NCBI GenBank assembly: GCA_958009055.1
Contig: OY253649.1
Span: 1 to 64,000 of the forward strand
Direction of reading: 5' to 3'
Origin: Choricystis sp. odSpoLacu1
Lineage: Eukaryota > Chlorophyta > Trebouxiophyceae
DNA length: 64,000 bases
Position numbers and translations under genes: made by a program. Below are positions 53,280-64,000 of the stretch, one piece after another. The notes under the pieces were generated by a model that did not search any database, had not been told where the DNA came from, and saw only the letters and a program-made list of their open reading frames with translations. Positions within the stretch are counted from its first letter, which is position 1; every line of letters starts with the position of its first letter.

Positions 53280-56200
53280 ATGCGGCCGCCGTCGCCGCGC
53301 TCGGCGCCTGCGCCGCCGCGCGACGCGCCCGTCAGTGAAGCAGGTGAGTGTGTGTGTCGGGGAGAGGGAGAGGTGGCTGAGGACGTCGGCGTGGTGTCCG
53401 TTTTTTTATGGGTCTCACCTCCCCTCCTCCCCTCTTCTCCCCACAGACCCCGTCTCCTCCGAAGTCCCGTGCGACCCCGCCCTCGAGGCCCGCCTGGCAG
53501 CTGTGCGTTGCCCCTCTGTGCGGGCGGCCCTGCGGTCCACGCCGCGTGCGACGTTTTCGAGTGTGAGGGCGGCTGCAGTCACGGTCGCCACGTTCAACGT
53601 GGGCGCGGCGCCGCCGCCCCCGGGAGCCGACCTGGCGCCCTGGCTGGCCCCGCGGCCGGTGTCCGGAGGAGCAGAGGACGGCGGCGCCGACGCTGACACC
53701 TGCGGCACCAACGACGACGACACGCTGGCCCCGCTGGCCCCCCTCCCCTCGATCGTGGCGGTGGCGCTGCAAGAAATCGTGGCCCTCTCCCCCGCGTCCG
53801 TCATGGCGGGGGGGGCCTCCGCCGGTGCGGCAGGAGCCGCCATCATCACCACGTGGGATGCCGCCATCGGGGACGCGCTGGCGGCGGTGGTGGCGGACGC
53901 GGCGGCTGATGGACGCGAAGACGACGTCGAGGCTGCGACCTACACCCGCGTCCCCGCCGCCTCCACCACCCTGGTGGGCCTCCACCTCGCCCTCTGGGCA
54001 CGCACCGACACCCTGTCCTCCATCACCTGCGTGGAAGCCACCACGGTGGCGGCGGGGGGGGGCGCTGGGCGGGCGCCTGGGCAACAAAGGGGCCGCGGCC
54101 GTGCGGTGCCTGCTGGCTGACACCCCTCTCACCTTCATCGGCGCCCACCTGCCCTCTGGCGGCGCTGCTGGCGACGCCGGCCGGCGAGACGCGGCCGTCA
54201 AGGACGCCTTGATTCGGGGCTTGTTTGGGGATGGGAAGACGGCCGTCGCGCCCGCGTGGGCGGGGCGTGCGCGTTTGTCCGCCGCCGTCGCCGACGCTGA
54301 CGTCTCTTTCTTCTTTGGCGACCTCAACTACCGCCTCCTCGCCCGCGACGACGCCGCGCGCCGCGCCCTGGCGGCCGGGGATGGAGACAAACTCGTCCTG
54401 TTAGACGAGCTGGCGGGCGGGGCGGCGGCCGCGCGGCAGTGCCCGCTGGCGCTGCGCCCCCACGGTGGGTGGCGGGAAGGGCGTCTCTCCTTTGCGCCCA
54501 CCTACAAAAAAGTGCCGCGCACGGGGGGAGGCCTGTACGTGGGCGATGACGCGGACGCAGACGCGTCCGCCGACGCCACCGCTTCCCGCACCCCCGCCTG
54601 GACCGACCGCGTGCTGTGGCGCGAAAAGGGGGCGCTCGATGGCGGCGGCGCGGCGGCAGCTGCGGCGGCAGGCGGTCACACAACGCCGCCCTCCCCCTCC
54701 CCCCCGCCCCGCCGCGCCTCCCTGCTGTGGTATGATGCCGCGCCCGGGGTGGATGTGTCGGACCACACGCCGGTGGCAGCCTGTTTCGAGATCGCGGTGC
54801 GATCGATCGACGCCGCTGCTCTCACCACCGCCGCCGACGCAGCGCGCCGCGCCGCCGACGCGGCCGAGCAAGCCTCCACCCCCCGCGTCGCCCTCACCCC
54901 CAAAAACATCGACTTTGGCACCCTGGAGCGTGGCGAAGTGGCGCGCGGCGCCCTGGTGGTCACCAACACGGGCGGCGTGCCCGCGGCCTGGTGTTTTTCG
55001 CCGCTGGACGGCTCCCTCTTCGCCGACGGCGGCCCTCCCACCCCTCGCCCCTGCCCCGTGTGGGCAGACCTGCACCCGGGTGATGGTTTGCTGGCCCCCG
55101 GGGAGTCGGCCTGCGTGCAAGTGGTGGTCACAGCGGGCGCGGGCCCCCGCGGTGCGGCGAACGTGGTCGCCGCCCGCGGCGGCGGCCTGGACGCCGTCCT
55201 CGTCCTACGCGCCGACGGCGGCAACGACGAGTTTGTGGCGGTGGGGGGGAGGGTGCGGCCGTCGTGCCTGGGGCTGGCGCCGTCCACGCTGGCCACGTTG
55301 GACCGCCCCCTCGTCCCCGACGATTCGTGGGGGGCCGAACTGCCGCCCGCACCGGGCACACTGCCGTCCCCCGTGCGCACGGTGTCGGGGCTGGGGGATG
55401 CAGCGGCGGCGGCGGCGGTGGTGGCGGCGGCGGCTGCCGCGCCGCGGCCGCCGCCGGCGTCGCTGCCCCCCGTGAGAACAGCGTCGGGGGTTGTTGCCGA
55501 CGCCGCGGCCGCGCCGTCTCCCGCTCCACCGTCGTCAACCGCCGCACCTCCCAGCGCGGCGTCGTCGGGGGGCGAGTTTTACTCCCCCGCCTCGTCACTC
55601 GCTTCGGGGGCGTCGACTCCCGGCCCTCAGTCTGCCAGTGGCCTCCCGTCCCCGTTTGGGGGGGGAGGCAGCGATGCCGCCAAGCCGCCCTCACCGCGGC
55701 CGTCGAGGTTTGCGCCGCCAGGGACGGTCGACGGCGCGCAGGCGGAGCCTGCCCCGGCCGTCGTCGAACCGCAGCCACCGGCCGACCCTCCCTCCTCCGC
55801 CCCCACCACCCCTCGCACCACACACCTGCACGGCCTGGACGCTCCCGCCCCGGGAGATGAAGCAGTCCCCCCCGAACTGCGCGCTTTGACCTCTTTCCTG
55901 CTCTTTGCTGCAGGTGCGTCCACCACCCCCGCCCTCCTGGCCTACGCCGCCGACCGCGCCCGCAGAGCGGCTTCCGCGGCGGGGGGAGGCGGCTGGGTGG
56001 ATGTCGGGGTGGACAGCCTGCTGAAAGCGCTGGACAGGGGGAGGGCTCTCGATGAGGCATGCACTCACCCGGCAGACGCGGCGGCCGCGCTGCTCACACT
56101 GCTGGCGTGCCTCCCCTCCCCCCTCATCCCCGCCGCGGCGGCCGCCCCCACGGCGCGCGGCATCGTGCCCCCACCCGCCGCCCTGGGGGACGTGTTGCTG

Positions 56201-56510
56201 GCGTCCCTGCCGGTGGCGGAGTGGGCGACGCTGAAGCACGTGGCCCGAGTTTTAAAAGTGATCGCGAGCGGAGGAGACGCCGCTGCCGCCCCCGCTGACG
56301 CCACCACCGCTGTCGCCACCCTGGCCACCTCCATCGCCGACTTTCTGCTGGGGGAGCCTCCCGCCCCCACCCGCGTGTCGGCGGCGGGGGGGGGGGGTCG
56401 GCGCCGACGCGGTGGCGGGCCTGCAAGCCGCCGCTGCCGCGGCGGACGCCGTGGACGCGGCGCGCGCGGCACTGGCGGCGCGCGTCATCGAGTTTGCGCC
56501 CATTTGGTAG
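53280..56510 (+). CDS. Inositol polyphosphate 5-phosphatase, OCRL/INPP5B type
   Basis: The enzyme removes the 5-phosphate from phosphoinositides such as PI(4,5)P2 on endosomes and Golgi. Exons 53280-53343 and 53447-56510 give about 1,041 residues after two one-base corrections. The catalytic domain (about 65-480) has TVATFNVG, VALQEIV, the NKG loop in GRLGNKGAAAV, GAHLPSG, FFFGDLNYRL, FAPTYKK, PAWTDRVLW and SDHTPVAACF. An ASH domain follows (LTPKNIDFGTLERGEVARGALVVTNTGG), then a long Ala/Pro/Ser insert, then a RhoGAP-like domain (VPPELRALTSFLLF, AAALLTLLACLPSPLIP) that lacks an evident arginine finger, as in OCRL. Frame breaks occur in G runs at 54054-54062 and 56386-56397. The repaired end reads AARVIEFAPIW and stops at 56510. 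Confidence 0.9.
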
Positions 56511-56740
56511 AGAGGGAGAGAGGAAGCAAGGGGCAGTCTCTTTGTTGTGAGCAGAGAGAAAGCGAAGCGCGCCCCGCCATCAGCTTCTGCATCTTCGCCT
56601 CCACCGTCTTCTTCTCCACCCAGTTCTCCTGCTCGCGCAGCACCGCAACCTTGTCGGGGTGCCGTCCGCCAGCTTGCCATTGGCTGACCAGCATGACCGC
56701 GTCGCCCGACGCGGCGATCGCGTCCTCACCCTCCCCCCAC
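56485..56740 (-). other. Coding-like segment, possible terminal exon
   Basis: On the minus strand this stretch reads as a convincing soluble helix: AIAASGDAVMLVSQWQAG, then HPDKVAVLREQENWVEKKTV and EAKMQKLMAG, in codons typical of the window. It does not belong to PEX19, which ends at 57113, and it runs antisense across the stop of the 5-phosphatase gene. Upstream exons would lie in 56,740-57,110, where a phrase TPFIGEGVDCSETHDRHIDTP is open in another frame, but I cannot link them by a splice site. It could be the last exon of a small unrecognised gene. Confidence 0.35.
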
Positions 56741-57112
56741 AAAACTGGGCACACGTCGGCGTGTCGATGTGGCGGTCGTGCGTTTCGCTGCAGTCGACAC
56801 CTTCACCAATGAAGGGGGTGGTGCGCGAAGCAGGGGCGCGGGACGCACGTGAACCGGGTGAGACGTGTTGATGTCGCCCGCGCCCAGCATCAAAAGCGGT
56901 GGCCGCCTCCCCTCCCCCCACCCGCCCACCGCGTGAAAAGCATGCGCTGGCAAGCGAGAGAAGGGGGTGGTGTTTTTTTTTGTGTCTGTTTTTTTTTTTT
57001 GCTGCGTCTGCCCCCTCCCCCCCGCAAAACACACGCACACCCACCCCTGCACCACACCCGTCACACACCCGTGCCACCCGCCGAGGCCTCTGCAACGACA
57101 CCACACCCACTC
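56741..57112. other. Unassigned DNA between convergent genes
   Basis: This region holds T runs at 56,968-57,000 and CA-rich sequence beside the PEX19 stop. It may contain upstream exons of the minus-strand coding-like segment at 56485-56740, but no splice pair could be fixed. Confidence 0.35.
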
Positions 57113-58078
57113 TCACATGATACAGCACGCCCCCCCCCCCACCGCCCAGGTTTGGGATGCCGTCCTCGTCAAAGGCGAGGCCGGGAGCCAGCTCATCCAC
57201 GATGGCCTGGGGCGGCGCGCCGCACGCCTGCATCTCTTGCAGCAGGGCAAACAGGGCGTCCATGCTGGGGGCGTCAGCTTCATAGTGCGCCACGACGCGG
57301 GTCACGATGGAGGACTGGCGTTGGTAGCGGTCCAGGTCGGCGGGAGGCTGAGAGGTTCGATTGGCGGCCAGCCAGGGTGGATACTTCTCTGCGATTTCCC
57401 GCATCGGGGCCGCCATCACATCTTTGGCCAGCATGGCGTGCAGCAAGCCGGAGGCCAGGCCGGCCAGGGCGGGGTCGCCGGCGTCGGGAGCGTCGTCAGC
57501 GTCACCGTCGCCTGCAGCTTCTGCGGACGCGGCCGAGAGGGACGCCAGCGTCGCCTCCAGCCTCGCCACCAGGGCATCCGGGGTGTCGTCTGCGTCGCCG
57601 CCGCCGCCACCGCCTGACACGGCGGCCGCCAGCTGGTCGGCCAGGGCGGCCAGCGTGGCGTCGGGCGGGGGCGCGGCAGGCGCGGGGCGCGGCGGCAACC
57701 GCGGCCCCGCCCCAGAGGCGGGGGCGGCACCGCTGTCACCACCCGTGGCTGCGGCCGCATAGTTGAAGGCAGACCGCCCCCCGCTGGTCGGGCGGCGGCC
57801 GCGGCCACGGCCGAGTGGGTCGAAGGGGCGTGACGCCGGCGGTCCACGTGCTGACGTGGACGGCGGCGTCGCTGGTGCGCGCGCCACGGGAGGGCGCATA
57901 GGGGCGTCAAAGTCGGCCAGTGCGTCTGTGTGGGCGGGGAGTGGGGGGAAGGGGAGGGTGGGCGGGTGGGAGACAGCACCACCCCCATGCGTCGGGGAAG
58001 GCCCGCGTCGTTCGACACCCACGCACCGTCCAGCAGAGCATCCAGCCCTCCGTCTCCTGGGGCAGGGTCGCTGGGCAT
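57113..58078 (-). CDS. PEX19: Peroxisomal membrane protein chaperone PEX19
   Basis: PEX19 binds newly made peroxisomal membrane proteins and delivers them to PEX3. Exons 58027-58078 and 57113-57925 give 287 residues after a one-base correction. The N-terminus, GGLDALLDDALADFDAP, is the PEX3-binding region. The C-terminal cargo-binding domain has LASGLLHAMLAKDVMAAPMR, EIAEKYPPWLAANR, ALFALLQEMQACGAPPQAIV and DELAPGLAFDEDGIPNL, all close to the family consensus. The G run that follows (11 C at 57130-57140 of the + strand) must lose one base; the frame then ends ACCIM with a TGA at 57113-57115. CCIM is a CaaX box for farnesylation, the expected end of PEX19. In the frame as assembled the protein would run past it. 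Confidence 0.93.
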
Positions 58079-58614
58079 GGTCGTGTTTGTGCGGCGTGCG
58101 TGTTTTGTGATGCGCGGAGGGTGAGGTTTGGCGAGGCAGGAGTGAGAGAAAAGAAAAAGCGACACTCAGTTTCGCTCATTCGTTTTTTTTTCTTTTTCGC
58201 GCGCTCTTCATCCAGGTGCGCACACACACCCGCCTCCGGCACAGAGCTACATGCATCGACACGGCCACCCCTTGGCGCACGCGGGGGCCACCCGCGCCTG
58301 CCACCGCGGGGGACGACGCGCGTCCCAAACCCGATGCTCTGTCCCGCGCCTTTTTTGCCCCTCCCCTGCCGCTCCCTCGCCTTACCACGCGCGCTTTGGG
58401 CACTTGTGACGCCCTTGTGGGCATGCCGAGTCAACGGCCAGGCGGGGAGCGGCGCCCCCGCGGGAGCGGGTAGCAGCGGCGCGACGCCCCGACACACGCG
58501 CGCGCAAAAAAAAACGAAATCGCTCCCGCTCGCGTTTCGCTCTTACCTCCCCTTCCCCTCTCCACACAGGGCGCCTCTCCAGCACTCCCCGTTTCCCACC
58601 CACTCACCCACATC
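58079..58614. other. Divergent promoter region of PEX19 and an E2 gene
   Basis: This 536-bp gap lies between divergent starts. A CCCTCTCCACACAG at about 58,556-58,569 just before the plus-strand start could be the acceptor of a 5-prime-UTR intron. No coding exon is visible. Confidence 0.4.
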
Positions 58615-59264
<650 letters not shown>

Positions 59265-59418
59265 TGAGAGAATGGTGGTGAGGCAGGGGAGGGAAACAAC
59301 AACAACAAAAAACCGGCTCCTGCTTTTTTTCCCTCTTCATTACTTGCCCTGCAATCATCCTCCTTTTTTTTCAACAAAAAAACAAATGGAAATTACACAC
59401 ACGCGCGCAAGTTTCTCA

Positions 59419-61379
59419 TCACGCTCTCCCTGCCGCCGCCCGCCTCCGCGTGACGCGCTGCGCGGGCGCGGGCGCGCACTTCGGTTTGCCCGTCGCCGCG
59501 CCGCGCGCCAACGCCACCACGTCGCCTGTCGCCCGCACCCAGGCCCACGTCAACCCAGCCGCGCACGCCACCGACGTCGCCGCCAGCGGGGCAAAGGGCA
59601 GGCAGGGCGCCACCAGGAGGGGGTGCGCGACCGTGCACAGCAGCTCGAGCGACGTGAGCGCGGCCACTGTGGCCCACCCGCCCGCCCCAAGGCCGCCCGG
59701 CAGCCAGGCATCGCACGCGGCGGCGTGGGCCAGTAGTAAAACACCGCCTAGAGAGCGTTCCAGGGGAGGCAGCAGGGGCAGCAGGCCGTGAAGGCCGGGC
59801 AGAGAAATGCGCAGATAGCTCTGCGCGCCACCCACCCCACCCGCCGCATCCAGCGCCGCCACAATCACGGCGGGCAGCACCGCTTTCTCGTGCACGTGAA
59901 ACCCAAACATGAAGGCCGACAGGGAGGCTTGGACGGCGGCTGTGCGCAGCGCGGCGGGTGTGCGCACGCGCGCGGCAACGACGAGAGCTGGCACCTGGGC
60001 AGCGACCACCAAAGCAGCCGCGAAAGCCGGCGTCGGGGATGGAAGCACCCCAAACACGGCGTCCCGCACGAGGCCGGCTGCGAGGCCAGAAGTGGGGGCG
60101 CGGGAAGGCCCCACGACGAGACGTGTCGCTGCACAGGCCGCCACGTCGGCCGCCGCGTACAGAGCCCACGCGTTGCCCGCCCAGTAGGCGTGCAGCAGGC
60201 CCCGGCCAAAGGGGAAGAGGCGGGAGGCGAGGGACGGCAGGGCGCCGGCGCGGGCAAAGGGGGTGAGCGTGATGGTGACGACGGCGGCGACCGGGGTGGC
60301 GATGGAGGTTAAGTAAAGCACGCCTGCGCCAAAGCTGCCTTGATTGGCTGCCCTGGCCAACAGGTACACCGCGTACAGCGGCCCCAGCGACGCAAACAGG
60401 TGCTTGGCGCACACGAGGATGGCAAAAAGAGTCGCTGCGAGAGCGTCGGCGCCGCGCGCGGCCGCCACCAGGGACGCCAGCAGCAGGGCGCACAGAGCGC
60501 CATTGTACTGGAAGTGGATGTGGTCCAGGATGAGGAGGGCGGGGCTGGTGATGGGGGGTGGAGGGAGGGTGTGAGGCATGCCTGCGTTTGTAAAACCTTC
60601 TCACTCGCCGTTTCCCACTCTCTCTCCCTCTCACCTGGCAAACACCAGCCCAAACGCCAGCGCGCGCGCGGCACCACTCTTCAGGTGGCGCGTGGCCGCC
60701 CACGCGGCTGCGGCCAGGGCGGTGTCGACGGCGACGACGGACAGGCGCTGACGAAACAAAGAGTCGGGGTGAATTTTTTCTTCCTGTTTTTGTATTCATG
60801 GCCATCGACCCTCCTCGCGTGTTTCCCACTTTATTTATCTCTCACCTGGAACACGACGACGGAGGCGTCTTCAACAGGATCGGCCTGCAGCGTCAGCGCG
60901 GTGGGGGCAACCTTCTCTGAAATCGCCGCAAGCCCCCTCTCAAACCAGGCGAAGAGGGGGGGGTAGTCCAGCGTCCACTGGGACGTGGCGTCGGTGTACC
61001 TGTGGGGAGTGTGGAGGGTGCCGCCCCCCAGGGTGTGGAGGATCAGGGCGTGGAGGGTGTGTGTTGGCGTCCGAATCGTGCCGTGCTCGAAAAAGAAAAA
61101 GAAAAAAAAACAACGCCGCCCGCCGGGAACACAAAGCCGCGCGTCTGTCCCCCACTCCATCAGCACCGACGTGCCACAGACCACAGCCTCACGTGTGGCA
61201 AAGAAACAGGCGCGCAGCCGCCCCCTCCTCCATCCAACTCACCACTCGCGCAGCGGCAGCCGCGCCGTCACCGCCAACCAGTTCCGGTGCACCTCAAAGT
61301 CGGTGGACCGGTAGGCGGGCACCAGGGCCAGCTTGAGGCCGGTGGCGGCGAGGGCGAGGCGGGCGGCGGTGGACGCCAT
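59419..61379 (-). CDS. ALG8: Dolichyl-P-Glc alpha-1,3-glucosyltransferase ALG8
   Basis: ALG8 adds the second glucose to the lipid-linked oligosaccharide for N-glycosylation in the ER lumen. Exons 61243-61379, 60846-60999, 60635-60747 and 59419-60544 give 509 residues. The first luminal loop has the ALG6/ALG8 signature: [20 protein letters not shown], then [20 protein letters not shown]. Later family segments are [60 protein letters not shown], and [19 protein letters not shown]. The H-S/T-D-F and HAYWA phrases favour ALG8 over ALG6. About ten to twelve membrane helices are present, and the basic C-terminus is ER-like. A near-perfect hairpin lies 18 bases upstream of the start codon. Confidence 0.94.
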
Positions 61380-61396
61380 TTGGGACGTGCGAAAAC

Positions 61397-61433
61397 GAAC
61401 GTTGGTTTTTGGTCGGACCAAAACCCAACGTTC
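61397..61433. repeat. 37-bp palindrome in the ALG8 leader
   Basis: Arms 61397-61414 and 61416-61433 are inverted repeats of 18 bases with one mismatch, around one central base. In the ALG8 transcript it would form a hairpin ending 18 nt upstream of the start codon, and it is also located in the interval shared with the divergent THI4 gene. Confidence 0.9.
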
Positions 61434-63258
<1,825 letters not shown>

Positions 63259-63841
63259 ATGTGAGTGTTGAGTTGAGTGGATTGGCTGTGTGTGTGTGTG
63301 TGGCGGGGGTGACGGCTCCGTTCCCAACAGGGCGGCCCTGCCTCGCCCCCCGCACTTTGTCCCTGCCTCTTTTTTTTTCACCCACCGACGACACGTGTTG
63401 GCGCGCACCCCCTTTTCTGTGCCCTTCCCCACCTCCTCCCTTGTCTGGGGAGAGCGAGTGAGAGCGAGAGAGTGTGGATCCCCATCCCGACACCACCAAC
63501 AAAAAGTGCGATCGGCAGGCGGCTGCCTTGCCGCCTCGGGGAGACGGGAGAGCGGGTGGTTCGGAGCAGCAGCCTCTTGTGCGCAGCCTCCCTTCTTCCC
63601 CCCCTTCCTTCCCTCCAACCTGTAAAACACACACACGGGGCGCTTGGACTCGGGTCGCTTTGTCCGCACACAAAAAAAGAGAAGGGGGCGGTGAGGTGTG
63701 TCGAAGTGTCGTGCTCTCTCGTGTTTTTTTTTTTTTATCTTACCACACACCCCCGCAGAAAACCCAAACCTCTCGCTCTCCCCCCAGCCCCACTTTTTTG
63801 TCTCTCAACACACAGCACACACACACACACACCCCTTCCAT
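63259..63841. other. Convergent 3-prime region
   Basis: This 583-bp gap lies between THI4 and a minus-strand gene at the window edge. It is low in complexity, with GT, CA and T runs (63,287-63,301, 63,725-63,736, 63,811-63,829). It probably carries the two 3-prime UTRs. Confidence 0.45.
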
Positions 63842-64000
63842 TCACTTGCGCTGGTCCAGCACGTAGCCCGCCGCCGCCAGCCAGCCCGCGACTTGGAGCA
63901 CGCGCGGCATGAAGAGGCCGAGGACGGGCGCGTGGGAGGCAGCCTCCAGGATCAACGACCCCACCCCCACCACGATCAACACCGAGTTGAGGGGCAGCTT
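63842..64000 (-). CDS. Partial gene, C-terminal end of a membrane protein
   Basis: The last 52 codons of a minus-strand gene run from the window edge to a TGA at 63842. They encode two hydrophobic segments, SVLIVVGVGSLILEAASHAP and VLQVAGWLAAAGYVLDQRK, typical of a membrane protein. The fragment is too short for me to name the family. It is truncated only by the end of the window. Confidence 0.6.
   Translation of the reverse strand, partial: KLPLNSVLIVVGVGSLILEAASHAPVLGLFMPRVLQVAGWLAAAGYVLDQRK

Overview
The window is the left end of a chromosome from a GC-rich eukaryote with a plastid, most likely a microalga. Bases 1-288 are TTAGGG-type telomeric repeat, written as CCCTAA on the + strand. 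Most genes are split by short introns of about 75-300 bp with GTGAGT-like donors and CAG acceptors. Plastid ancestry is suggested by a Cpn60-alpha-like chaperonin, a plant-type THI4, a PUT-type polyamine permease, a bacterial-type peptidyl-tRNA hydrolase and several transit-peptide-like N-termini. A TTAGGG telomere differs from the TTTAGGG of land plants and the TTTTAGGG of Chlamydomonas, so I do not name a genus.

Layout. 1-4,900: telomere, subtelomeric palindromes and a decayed fibronectin-III/IPT/beta-propeller surface-protein gene. 4,941-11,791: phosphatidylinositol 4-kinase alpha (-). 12.4-20.2 kb: a RimM-like repeat protein (-), a coiled-coil protein (+), a VTT-domain membrane protein (-), an acidic unknown (+) and peptidyl-tRNA hydrolase (-). 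20.4-25.6 kb: a low-complexity protein (-), Cpn60 (+) and a polyamine/amino-acid permease (-). 26-34.8 kb: a five-gene... more exactly four-gene minus-strand run of NAA25, a DDX49/Dbp8 helicase, NSF and a bZIP factor. 35-41.2 kb: a propeller-gene remnant, the N-terminal methyltransferase NTMT1, a DUF819 membrane protein (+) and a TSO1/tesmin CXC protein (-). 41.4-47.7 kb: a plus-strand run of an unknown protein, a SET protein, a stand-alone ProRS-like anticodon-binding protein and ribonucleotide reductase large subunit. 48.4-59.3 kb: a large membrane protein, PEX4, an OCRL-type inositol 5-phosphatase, PEX19 and a UBE2E-type E2. 59.4-64 kb: ALG8, THI4 and a partial gene cut by the window edge.

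The genes are mostly housekeeping: phosphoinositide metabolism and vesicle traffic (PI4K, OCRL-type phosphatase, NSF, VTT protein), peroxisome biogenesis (PEX4, PEX19), N-terminal protein modification (NAA25, NTMT1), RNA and protein quality control, nucleotide, thiamin and N-glycan synthesis.

Exon models were built by hand from splice signals, reading frame and family similarity. Eight gene models (PI4K, NTMT1, DUF819, SET, the large membrane protein, the 5-phosphatase, PEX19; some with several sites) need exactly one base removed from a G or C homopolymer to stay open; after that correction every model is an exact multiple of three. Family names come from remembered family signatures, not from a database search.
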